Shown here: in pieces, positions 35,048 through 42,795 of the stretch
Position numbering within the stretch: the stretch's first letter is position 1
Layout: each line of letters opens with the position of its first letter
Source: Paraburkholderia haematera
GTDB lineage: Bacteria; Pseudomonadota; Gammaproteobacteria; Burkholderiales; Burkholderiaceae
Assembly: GCF_905220975.1 (NCBI RefSeq)
Contig: NZ_CAJNBK010000001.1
Coordinates: forward strand, 558,001 to 622,000
Length of the DNA stretch: 64,000 nucleotides
Direction of reading: 5' to 3'
Program-made: the position numbers and the translations under genes
Notes under the pieces: model-generated
Database searches by the model: none
What the model saw: the letters and a program-made list of their open reading frames with translations, nothing else
Told to the model about the DNA's origin: nothing

Positions 35048-36859
35048 TTGCCAGCCCTTCACTCATCCGCGACACAAAACCTTGACACTCGCATGGCGCG
35101 CGCTGACGCGTACTTCTCCGGAAACCGACTTCCCGAAGCTATTGACGAATATCGGCAAGTATTGAGTCTGCATCCACAACACGTCGATGCGCTTTATCGT
35201 GCGGGACTCGCTTCTATCCTTGGCAACCAGCTTGAACAAGCACGGGAATTCCTGCGCAAGGCATCGCTCGCCGCCCCGCGACGCGCGGATATCTGGGAGC
35301 AACGTGGATTGCTTGCGGGCATCTCTGAAGACTGGACAGCGGCCGAAGCGTTCTACCTTCGCGCACTGGATCTCTCCGGCAGTACTGTCACAATTCACCG
35401 AAATCTTGCCGATTGCCTGAGATTGTCCCAGCGTCTTGACGAGGCACGGAGTCACTATGCCAAGGCACTTGAAATCGAACCCGGCTTACATCACGCCGCT
35501 CGTTCCCTGGCGAAAATCAGCACTCAACTCGGGTATGTCGCCGATGCGGCGACGTACTCGCTACGCGCCTGGACAATCAATCCAGGTGGATTGGCGGACG
35601 GACTTGACCTGATCAAAGCGCTGGCAAAGGCCGAGCGCCATGATGAAATAGATTTAGTTGTCGAAGCCATTCGATCCAGTTTTGCATCCGACGCAGATGC
35701 ACTCAAGGATCTGGCTTACACATTGAACTGCATCCGCTATTTCAGGCAGGCGATCACTGTCGCCCGGCAGGGACTGGTTCTTGATCCTCATAATGAGTCA
35801 CTGCATTTCAACGCGATGTACGCGTTCGACTCGCTCGCGGATCTTTCAGGGCTGCGGACGCATTGTGTCGAGGCTGTCAGATTCTTTCCGCACAACGCCC
35901 AAATACAATTCACTCTCGCGAGTTTGGAACTGGCGTTTGGTGCCTTCGAATCGGGTTGGCAGCGGCTGAATTGGCGCGACAAGACTGAGTATTTCAAAGC
36001 TGCGGTATGTCTGGACTTCCCCGAATGGACCGGTGAGCCGGTTGCGGGTTGCACCTTTCTGCTAGTCGGCGAGTTGGGATTTGGAGATCAAATCCAGTTT
36101 CTTCGGATGGCCGATTGGCTGCATCGTCAAGGAGCGACTGTCGACGTATGGGTCGATGCTCCGCTGGGCGAAGTGGCACGCACGGCCAGCGGCGTCCGCG
36201 CGGTCTGGACGGCGCGGCCGACAACTCCCTACCGCTACTGGTGTCGTATGCTAAGGATGCCGGAGCATATGAATCTGAATCTTTCCATGCTCCCTCTCGC
36301 AATGCCTTATATCGGTACGCCGATGGAAAAAATGAACCATTGGAAGACATGTCTTGATGATATTGCGCCGATCAAGCCGTGCACGAACCGAAAACGCATT
36401 GGTTTGGTGTGGGCGGGGAATCCGAATCATCCATTCGATCATCGCCGTTCGATCGAACTGGACGCGCTCAAGCCTTTGCTTGCGCAGCCTGGTCTTACGT
36501 GGTTTTCTATACAAAAAGGCCCACTTGAACAGCAAGCGCTGGACCTGAAGAACACCTTCGATCTGCATACGCTGGGGCCTGCGATCAACGATTTCTCCGA
36601 TACGCTGGCAGTGCTTCAAACGCTCGACCTGCTCATCACGGTCGACACATCAGTCGCTCATCTTGCCGGTGCTGCCGGACTGCCTGTCTGGGTACTCGTG
36701 CCCGCACACGCGGATTGGCGATGGATGATCGATAGAACCGATAGTCCTTGGTATCCGTCCATGCGGCTTTTCCGGCAGCGCGCTCTCGGAGAATGGACTG
36801 ATGTTATTGAAGACGTGCGAAACGCACTGCAGGATTGGCGCGGTACGCGCGACGTTTGA
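35048..36859 (+). CDS. TPR-repeat protein with C-terminal GT-B glycosyltransferase-like domain
   Basis: Up to 603 residues from TTG 35048, or 588 from ATG 35093; the start is unsettled. Residues ~16-300 form about seven tetratricopeptide repeats (for example AYFSGNRLPEAIDEYRQVL and DEARSHYAKALEIEPG). The C-terminal ~270 residues hold LLVGELGFGDQIQFLRMADW, RIGLVWAGNPNHPFDHRRSI and LLITVDTSVAHLAGAAGLPVWVL, the pattern of GT9/GT41-like transferases attached to TPRs. Such proteins glycosylate proteins or act in flagellar or surface glycan assembly; the target here is unknown. It has no glycan genes next to it and lies between a protease remnant and an insertion sequence. Confidence 0.82.
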   Translation: MPALHSSATQNLDTRMARADAYFSGNRLPEAIDEYRQVLSLHPQHVDALYRAGLASILGNQLEQAREFLRKASLAAPRRADIWEQRGLLAGISEDWTAAEAFYLRALDLSGSTVTIHRNLADCLRLSQRLDEARSHYAKALEIEPGLHHAARSLAKISTQLGYVADAATYSLRAWTINPGGLADGLDLIKALAKAERHDEIDLVVEAIRSSFASDADALKDLAYTLNCIRYFRQAITVARQGLVLDPHNESLHFNAMYAFDSLADLSGLRTHCVEAVRFFPHNAQIQFTLASLELAFGAFESGWQRLNWRDKTEYFKAAVCLDFPEWTGEPVAGCTFLLVGELGFGDQIQFLRMADWLHRQGATVDVWVDAPLGEVARTASGVRAVWTARPTTPYRYWCRMLRMPEHMNLNLSMLPLAMPYIGTPMEKMNHWKTCLDDIAPIKPCTNRKRIGLVWAGNPNHPFDHRRSIELDALKPLLAQPGLTWFSIQKGPLEQQALDLKNTFDLHTLGPAINDFSDTLAVLQTLDLLITVDTSVAHLAGAAGLPVWVLVPAHADWRWMIDRTDSPWYPSMRLFRQRALGEWTDVIEDVRNALQDWRGTRDV

Positions 36860-37033
36860 GCGACCGATCGCACGCGCAAGGCCTGCTGTCACGGACCACC
36901 GTAATGACGCCGGGAATGACCGCCGTAATGGCGCCAGTTGGAAGAGAGGTGGCTTCGAGAATTCGGACAGTTCGTTGAGTGGAAAAGCTGGGGCGTGGGT
37001 CGGCCATAATGGCCGGCGACAAGGAACCAGAAG

Positions 37034-37342
37034 ATGACGAAACGAAACCGACGGACCCACTCACCGGCGTTCAAGGCAAAGGTGGCCCTGGCGGCGCTCA
37101 AGGGTGACAGGACGCTGGCAGAGCTGGCCCAGCAATTTGATGTCCATCCGAACCAGATCACGGACTGGAAGAAGCAACTGCAGGAGCGGGTTGCCGATGT
37201 GTTTGACGCGGGCAACGCGGCGCCGGCAGCACCGCCAATCGACGTGAAGGTGCTGCATGCGAAGATCGGGCAGTTGACGTTGGAGAATGATTTTTTAGAA
37301 AGCGCGCTCAGCAAGGCGGGACTGCTGGGCGTAAGGCGATGA
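37034..37342 (+). CDS. IS3-family transposase, OrfA
   Basis: A 102-residue DNA-binding protein with a helix-turn-helix (FKAKVALAALKGDRTLAELA and FDVHPNQITDWKKQL) followed by a leucine-zipper-like helix (VLHAKIGQLTLENDFLESAL). It binds the element ends and regulates transposition. Its stop overlaps the orfB start as ATGA at 37339-37342, so orfB is likely made by coupling rather than by the -1 frameshift common in this family. Confidence 0.92.
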   Translation: MTKRNRRTHSPAFKAKVALAALKGDRTLAELAQQFDVHPNQITDWKKQLQERVADVFDAGNAAPAAPPIDVKVLHAKIGQLTLENDFLESALSKAGLLGVRR

Positions 37343-38169
37343 TCGATCGTAATCACGCTCTGCCGGTGACACAGCAGGCCCGGCTGGTCGGTAACAGCCG
37401 GTCGAGTGCCTATTACCAATCGCGTGGGGTCAGCGAAGCGGATCTGAAATTGATGCGCCGGATTGACGAGCTTCACCTCGATCATCCATTTGCAGGGGCG
37501 CGAATGCTGGCACGGCTGCTGCGTCGCGAAGGCATCAAGGTCGGGCGCAGGCACGTCAGCACCTTGCTGAAGCGCATGGGCGTCGAGGCGTTGTATCGCA
37601 AGCCAAACACGAGCCGCAAGCATGCAGCCCACAGGATCTGGCCGTACCTGCTGCGCAACCGGAAGATCGACCGGGCCAATCAGGTCTGGGCGATCGATAC
37701 GAGCTATATCCCGATGGCGCGCGGCTTTGTCTATCTGACGGCCGTAGTGGACTGGGCGAGTCGTCGGGTGCTGGCGCACCGGGTGGCGATCACGCTGGAG
37801 AGCTGCCATGCTGTCGAGGCGCTGGAGGAAGCGTTTGCGAAATACGGCCTGCCTGAGATCGTCAACAAGGATCAAGGCAGCCAGTTCACCGCAACCGAAT
37901 TCACCGACGCGGTGCTCAGCCGGAACGTTCTTCTGTCCATGGACGGAAAGGGCGCTTGGCGTGACAACGTGTTCGTCGAACGGGTGTGGCGCAGCGTCAA
38001 ATATGAAGAGGTCTATCTGAAAGCCTACGACTCGGTCAGCCACGCCCGCCGCTCAATCGGCAACTACCTGAACTGGTATAACCAGAATCGGCCTCATTCC
38101 AGGCTGGCCGATCAGACACCGGATGAAGCATACTTCGCCACGCTGCCAGCGATAAAATCGGCAGCTTGA
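37339..38169 (+). CDS. IS3-family transposase, OrfB (DDE integrase domain)
   Basis: A 276-residue catalytic subunit. An HTH_21-type region (LDHPFAGARMLARLLRREG) precedes the rve integrase core, with the DDE residues in VWAIDTSYIPM, IVNKDQGSQFTATEF and NVFVERVWRSVKYEEVYL. The C-terminus has the family motif YNQNRPHSRLADQTPDEAYF. The residue before the second Asp is Lys where Ser is common, but the acidic triad is complete, so the element may still be active. Confidence 0.94.
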   Translation: MIDRNHALPVTQQARLVGNSRSSAYYQSRGVSEADLKLMRRIDELHLDHPFAGARMLARLLRREGIKVGRRHVSTLLKRMGVEALYRKPNTSRKHAAHRIWPYLLRNRKIDRANQVWAIDTSYIPMARGFVYLTAVVDWASRRVLAHRVAITLESCHAVEALEEAFAKYGLPEIVNKDQGSQFTATEFTDAVLSRNVLLSMDGKGAWRDNVFVERVWRSVKYEEVYLKAYDSVSHARRSIGNYLNWYNQNRPHSRLADQTPDEAYFATLPAIKSAA

Positions 38170-38443
38170 TTGCCCCAGCAATTCCACTTAAAAACTCGCA
38201 GATCCTGTCTGAACGAGCGAGGCCACCTCTGGCCATTTTTTTTTCGTGGAAGGTTCCTAAGGAACGATTGGCAAAGACATGTATGCGCTATGAAGTTTCG
38301 TCAATAGTCGCCAGTACGTTGTTTCTGTAATTGCACGTAATAAAATAGCCTAAAGCGACGAGGTGAGCGAGGCCATCGGGCGCGATCTATTTATTGCCGG
38401 GAAATGTCGCCGGGGTACGTAGGAACTATTGGTTCATAATTGA

Positions 38444-38474
38444 GGAAAAAAATAGGCGCAATCTCTTGCGCCTT
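38444..38474 (-). terminator. Intrinsic terminator after the first DUF3443 gene
   Basis: On the minus strand AGGCGCAA - GAGA - TTGCGCCT forms an 8-bp perfect stem with a 4-nt loop, followed by ATTTTTTT (plus-strand 38444-38454). It lies 25 bp after the stop codon at 38499 and should end the four-gene DUF2844/DUF3443 unit. Confidence 0.88.
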
Positions 38475-38498
38475 CGGTCATTTCACCATCGCTGAAGA

Positions 38499-40070
38499 TC
38501 AGAATGCGGTGAATGGCCCGTTTTGGGTGCCTGCGCGGGCACCGTTCAATACCGTGTACACGTCGCGGCCGAAGAAGAACGGCAGCCCCCAGATGAACAA
38601 CCGGGAGTATGGCGAGGCGAGGCTGTCGTAGGCCGCATTCTGGTTCGCCGTCAGGGTCCATCCATTCGCTACCGAGAATGGCACCGTGACTGGCGTGGCG
38701 CCCTTGGCAACGCCAGTCAAAACGGCGGATAAGCTGAGCGTAGTCGAAGGCGTATACATATAGCCCACATAGTCATTGCCGGAGTTGGGAATCGCCGCAT
38801 CCCAGAACGCGGTCGTATTGCCGCCGCTGTCGATCGTGCTGCTATACGAGACACCCTTATATGTGGTCGTAAAGTAGCCATCCTGATCAAGCGGCAGGAT
38901 GTTTGCATTCGATGGCAATGCATTGTTCTGCTGCGTGCCGACGCCGAACACCAGTTCGCCTGTGACTCGTGCCTGACCACCTGCGGGCAATGCAGGCAGA
39001 CGGATGATCGTGCCGTTGTTGTCTGAAGTGAAATTGGCGACCGGATTCATGACCTGCGTGTCGAGCGGCACGCGCGTCTTCGCGCACGAGCCCGTGGATG
39101 GACAGTAGTAGTAGGTTGCCGATAGGGCGTATTGAGCCGCGCGCGGAAAGTCCCGCACCATGGATCTGATGCCAAGCACCCCGTTGGCGCCGAGATTGGC
39201 CACAGCGCCGATATTCGAGAGGCCACTCGACGCGCAATCCGACGGTACGGCATATGCGCCGTCGCTGATGACCTGGATCGGCAAGTTGCCTGCCGCTTTA
39301 CCGCCAATCGTCACGTCGGCACGCTTGATTGGGCCCCACGTGTAACCCGACCCAAATTGCGCGCATTGGGCAATCGGCGCACCACTGGTTGGGTCGTCGG
39401 TGGCACCGGTCTGAGCCGGCAAGCGGCCCACGAGCGCCGATCCCAATGCACTCGCCAAGACACGCACTCCTGTTGATCCAGTATCAATCAACATATGATC
39501 GATCGTCGCGCATTGGTTTGCGCCCTGCACGCCAGGGATACAAATCGTGACGGTCGCGTACGGCTGGTTGGCGAAATTCCCCTCCCACCGTTCGACGGTG
39601 ATCGGGACGGTGTTGACGTCGGCCACGGGCGAGGGAGTCGGCGTCGGAGTCGGAGTCGGCGTTGGAGTCGGCGTCGGTGTCGGTGTCGGAGTCGGAGTCG
39701 GAGTCGGAGTCGGAGTCGGAGTCGGAGTCGGAGTCGGAGTCGGAGTCGGAGTCGGAGTCGGAGTCGGAGTCGGAGTCGGAGTCGGAGTAGGCGTCGGCGT
39801 CGGCGTCGGCGTCGGAGTAGGAGTAGGCGTCGGAGTCGGTGTCGGTGTCGGAGTCGGAGTCGGAGTCGGAGTCGGAGTCGGAGTCGGAGTCGGAGTCGGA
39901 GTCGGAGTCGGAGTCGGAGTCGGAGTCGGAGTCGGAGTCGGAGTCGGAGTCGCCGGTTTTTCGTTGTCCTTAGTCGCGTTCGAGTTGCCGTCGTCGCCAC
40001 CACCACAGGCTGAAAGCGCCAAGTTGGCCGTGAGCAGCGCGAAGCAAAGTTTCTTATTGAGCGTCTTCAT
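38499..40070 (-). CDS. DUF3443-family lipoprotein with a (Thr-Pro)53 linker, aspartic-protease-like motifs
   Basis: A 523-residue protein. The lipoprotein signal ends in the lipobox LSAC (about residues 19-22), followed by a Gly/Asp/Asn spacer, an uninterrupted Thr-Pro tract of about 106 residues, and a ~375-residue DUF3443 domain. The domain has a hydrophobic-hydrophobic-Asp-Thr-Gly motif ([16 protein letters not shown]) and a second one ([13 protein letters not shown]) about 240 residues later, with [14 protein letters not shown] near the end. This two-motif arrangement resembles pepsin-type aspartic proteases, but catalysis is an inference. It follows a DUF2844 gene by 33 bp and is one of two paralogues in tandem. 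Confidence 0.85.
   Translation of the reverse strand: MKTLNKKLCFALLTANLALSACGGGDDGNSNATKDNEKPATPTPTPTPTPTPTPTPTPTPTPTPTPTPTPTPTPTPTPTPTPTPTPTPTPTPTPTPTPTPTPTPTPTPTPTPTPTPTPTPTPTPTPTPTPTPTPTPTPTPTPTPTPSPVADVNTVPITVERWEGNFANQPYATVTICIPGVQGANQCATIDHMLIDTGSTGVRVLASALGSALVGRLPAQTGATDDPTSGAPIAQCAQFGSGYTWGPIKRADVTIGGKAAGNLPIQVISDGAYAVPSDCASSGLSNIGAVANLGANGVLGIRSMVRDFPRAAQYALSATYYYCPSTGSCAKTRVPLDTQVMNPVANFTSDNNGTIIRLPALPAGGQARVTGELVFGVGTQQNNALPSNANILPLDQDGYFTTTYKGVSYSSTIDSGGNTTAFWDAAIPNSGNDYVGYMYTPSTTLSLSAVLTGVAKGATPVTVPFSVANGWTLTANQNAAYDSLASPYSRLFIWGLPFFFGRDVYTVLNGARAGTQNGPFTAF
39634..39951. repeat. Hexanucleotide tandem repeat, 53 units
   Basis: A run of 53 hexamers, mostly GGAGTC on the plus strand with variants GGCGTC, GGTGTC and GGAGTA, spans 318 bp inside the first DUF3443 gene and encodes Thr-Pro on the minus strand. 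The two long stretches of perfect GGAGTC (about 39690-39786 and 39850-39951) point to recent slippage. Unit changes keep the frame and would alter linker length only. Confidence 0.95.
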
Positions 40071-40103
40071 GTTTCTTGTGTTCCGTGAAATCGATGCGCC
40101 GTG

Positions 40104-40556
40104 TCACTGCAGATCGTCAGCACGGACATTGGCGGGGACGAGGCGTGGCAGAACTGCCTTGCCGAAGAAATTTCCCGCCCGTCCGGCGGACTCGATCTGA
40201 AAATCGCTGTTGCGTTCGATCAACGGACCGGTGCCGCGTGCGCGTCCCGCACCGGCCGCGACTGCGTTCGGGAAGTAGCTGCCCAGGAGTGCGACCATGT
40301 CGGGGCGTATCGGCCCCTGCCACGTGACAGCAAACACGACATTGGTCGGCAGGACGTATTCGCGAATCCTGACGCCGTCGGCGTCACGCGATTCACGCAC
40401 GGTATAGGCGGAAGTGGAAGTGGAAGTGGAAGCAGGCGCCGCCGATTGGAGCAAGGACTTCGGAGCCGAACCCGCACTCGGTGCTCCGCCCAACGCCGCA
40501 TACGACGCGAGCGGCAGCATTGCCGACACGGCCAGTACGATCTTTACAAAATTCAT
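40104..40556 (-). CDS. DUF2844-family secreted protein (copy 1)
   Basis: Taken from ATG 40556 (GGAG 8 nt upstream), 150 residues. A Sec signal peptide (MNFVKIVLAVSAMLPLASYA) is followed by the mature start ALGGAPSAG, a Ser/Thr/Ala-rich spacer and a compact conserved domain: YTVRESRDADGVRIREYVLP, NVVFAVTWQGPIRPDM, LLGSYFPNAVAAG and GTGPLIERNSDFQIESAGR. I recognise the family as DUF2844, function unknown. It precedes the DUF3443 gene by 33 bp. The second copy at 42027-42506 shares all these blocks, so this gene pair has been duplicated. Confidence 0.85.
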   Translation of the reverse strand: MNFVKIVLAVSAMLPLASYAALGGAPSAGSAPKSLLQSAAPASTSTSTSAYTVRESRDADGVRIREYVLPTNVVFAVTWQGPIRPDMVALLGSYFPNAVAAGAGRARGTGPLIERNSDFQIESAGRAGNFFGKAVLPRLVPANVRADDLQ

Positions 40557-40692
40557 CACATTGCTCCAAAAAACAGGTCGGAGCATGTTGCCTGCGGACG
40601 ATTAACGAGATGTACTGAAAAATCCCAACCGAGAGTCGGAAACAACGGCGAGCAAACGGCGCCTCTCGACACCGTCTGCCCGCCCGCATTCG

Positions 40693-41994
40693 TCAGAACG
40701 CAACAAACGGTCCGCTCTGCTTGCCGATCATGCCGTTGCCCACTGTCGTGTAGACACTTCGTCCGTAGAAGAAAGGCAGGCCCCACATGAACAATTTCGA
40801 GCGGGTGAGATACCAGCCGACGTTGTCGTAAGCGGCGTATCCGTTGGCCGAAACCCGGACGGCGTTGTCGATCGTGAAGGTCGTGTTCACGGGCGTTCCC
40901 TTGCCGTTGGTGGCTTCCATCGTGGCTGCCAGGTTCAGCGCGGCTGACGGCGAGTACCAGCCCGATGTAGTGGGAATCGAATCGTCCTGGAACGCGAACC
41001 CGTTGGTGCCGCTGTCGATTGCGCTCGACTTGAACACCTGACCTTGGTACTGAGTCGTAAACTCGCCGTACTCATCTATCGCCAGAACGTTCACATTCGA
41101 CGGCAACGCATTGTTCGACTGCGTGCCGATACCGAATACCAGTTCGCCGGTGACACTCGCCTCGCCCCCCGCGGGCAGCTTGGGCAGGCGGACGATCGTG
41201 CCATTGTTATCGCTCGGGAAAGCGGCGACCGGGTTCATCACCTCCTTGTTCATCAGCATGCGCGTGTTGAAGCAAGCATTGGCGCCCGTGCAATAGTAGT
41301 AATTTCCCGGCAGCGCGGTGGTTAGTGCGTCTTTCGAGTCATACGTGCCGTAGCCAATGCCGAGAATGCCGTTGGCGCCGAGTTTTTGGACCGTGCTGAG
41401 GTCCGGGCCGCCGTGCGCGACGCAGTCCGACGGGACGGTGTACGCGCCGTCGCCGATCAACTGGATGGGGATATTGCTTGCCGTGCGGCTGCCGATTTTG
41501 ACGTCGGCGCGTTTGACCGAGCCCCAGGTCGTACCGGAACCGAACGGCATGCATTCGGCGATGGGTGCAACGCCGCTCGCGTCGTCGACGGCGCCGACTT
41601 GCGTGAGCAATTGTGAAGCGAGCGTCGGCAACGCACTGGCCATGATGCGTACGCCCACCGATCCGGTATCCACCAGCATGCGGTCGACCGTGGTGCACTG
41701 GCTCGCGCCTTGCGTACCGGGGACGCACACGGTGATCGTCGCGGAAAGCATGTTGATGCCGCCCATCGAATTGTCGACGCGAATCGACACCGTGTTGCTG
41801 CCGTTGTTGGGTGTATTGCCCGAATTGCCTGAACTGCCCGAGCCATCCGGTTTCTTGATCCAGTCGGGTTCGGCGGACCACGCGATGGAGCCTTTGTTTG
41901 CGCTGCCGTTTCCGTCACTTCCGCCGCCACACGCGGACAGTGTCAGGCCAAGCGCTACCAGCGCGACCCAGAGTGTCTTGTTGATTGTCTTCAT
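40693..41994 (-). CDS. DUF3443-family lipoprotein, aspartic-protease-like motifs (copy 2)
   Basis: I start at ATG 41994 (433 residues, MKTINKTLWVALVALGLTLS then the AC lipobox and Gly/Ser-rich spacer). The upstream part of the frame is read-through of the neighbouring gene in another phase. The domain carries MLVDTGSVGVRIMASAL (Asp-109, Thr-110, Gly-111) and a later AIDSGTNGFAF, plus NPVAAFPSDNNGTIVRLPKL and GLPFFYGRSVYTTVG shared with copy 1. It lacks the Thr-Pro linker. It lies 32 bp after the second DUF2844 gene and 136 bp before the first. Confidence 0.85.
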   Translation of the reverse strand: MKTINKTLWVALVALGLTLSACGGGSDGNGSANKGSIAWSAEPDWIKKPDGSGSSGNSGNTPNNGSNTVSIRVDNSMGGINMLSATITVCVPGTQGASQCTTVDRMLVDTGSVGVRIMASALPTLASQLLTQVGAVDDASGVAPIAECMPFGSGTTWGSVKRADVKIGSRTASNIPIQLIGDGAYTVPSDCVAHGGPDLSTVQKLGANGILGIGYGTYDSKDALTTALPGNYYYCTGANACFNTRMLMNKEVMNPVAAFPSDNNGTIVRLPKLPAGGEASVTGELVFGIGTQSNNALPSNVNVLAIDEYGEFTTQYQGQVFKSSAIDSGTNGFAFQDDSIPTTSGWYSPSAALNLAATMEATNGKGTPVNTTFTIDNAVRVSANGYAAYDNVGWYLTRSKLFMWGLPFFYGRSVYTTVGNGMIGKQSGPFVAF

Positions 41995-42026
41995 CTTGTT
42001 GTATTCCGCGAAATCGGTGTGTCGCA

Positions 42027-42506
42027 TTACTTCAGATCGCCCGGACGGACGTTCGCCGGCATCAGGCGCGGCAGGTACGCCATGCCGAAGAAGTGTCCAA
42101 GGCGGCCGGCCGACTCGATGCGGAAGTCGCCATTGCCTTCGATCAGTGGACCCGTGCCGCGCGCACGGCTTTCGCCCGCCGCGACGAAGTTGGGAAAATA
42201 GCTGCCGAGCAGAGCCGTCATATCCGGCCGTATCGGTCCTTCCCACGTGACGGCGAACACGACGTTGCTGGGCAGGACGTATTCGCGGATCGTGACGCCG
42301 TTGGCGTCGAGCGACTCGCGTACGGTGTAAGGCGTCGTGGCGGTTCTGTTAGCCGCGCCCGTGCTCGAAGCGGCGGCGGACTGCGGCGTAGCGCGCAGCA
42401 TGGTTGGAGAGGATGTGCCGGTACTGCCCGGTGCGCCGCCCAAAGCGGCATACGATGCAAGTGGCAACAACGTTGCGGCCAGCATCGCGATCTTCAACAC
42501 TTTCAT
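42027..42506 (-). CDS. DUF2844-family secreted protein (copy 2)
   Basis: A 159-residue protein from ATG 42506, preceded by GAGG in GGAGGAGCGAGGTG. A Sec signal peptide (MKVLKIAMLAATLLPLASYA) gives the mature start ALGGAPGSTG. The conserved blocks match copy 1 closely: YTVRESLDANGVTIREYVLP, NVVFAVTWEGPIRPDM, LLGSYFPNFVAAG and GTGPLIEGNGDFRIESAGR. It is the first gene of the leftward DUF2844-DUF3443-DUF2844-DUF3443 unit. Function unknown; a secreted partner or substrate of the lipoprotein is a reasonable guess. Confidence 0.85.
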   Translation of the reverse strand: MKVLKIAMLAATLLPLASYAALGGAPGSTGTSSPTMLRATPQSAAASSTGAANRTATTPYTVRESLDANGVTIREYVLPSNVVFAVTWEGPIRPDMTALLGSYFPNFVAAGESRARGTGPLIEGNGDFRIESAGRLGHFFGMAYLPRLMPANVRPGDLK

Positions 42507-42795
42507 CACCTCGCTCCTCCAAAAATGGTCGGAGCATGGTGCCCGGGCAACGGTCAGGAAACCGTACGAAAATTCTGCGGCGCAGACCGGAAGGATCGCA
42601 ATGAAAGTTAGGTGTCTGGGAGGTCGAAGACGGCCGGTGCCCTGAGAGTGTGCGAAGAATCACATGCGTCGGCAAAGAGCCACAAGCAGCGCGCAACCCA
42701 AGCACGCAACGAGTCAAATGTCGCGCAGGCAGAAGATCAATCGGAGCAGGAAAAGATCAAGCGCACCGGCTTGCTGAGGACGCGGCGAACCGGCG

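Larger units (their letters stand above)
36939..38235 (+). mobile_element. IS3-family insertion sequence, ~1.3 kb
   Basis: Two overlapping transposase frames are framed by imperfect inverted ends: TGGAAGAGAGGTGGC on the left (from 36939) and, as reverse complement, TGGCCAGAGGTGGC on the right (to 38235), with further matches inside (TTCGGACAG / TTCAGACAG). The ends begin TG and finish CA as usual in IS3. No target-site duplication is evident, so the exact limits are provisional. The element looks intact and sits between the TPR-glycosyltransferase gene and the DUF3443 genes. Confidence 0.85.

Noticed and set aside
39634-39951. Repeat array considered as CRISPR
   Set aside because: The units are contiguous 6-bp repeats without spacers inside a gene, so this is a simple-sequence tract.
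39495-40200. Val-Gly and Ser-Arg repeat frames on the plus strand and Leu-Arg frame on the minus strand
   Set aside because: They are the other phases of the hexamer tract inside the DUF3443 gene, which alone has a signal peptide and a continuing conserved domain.
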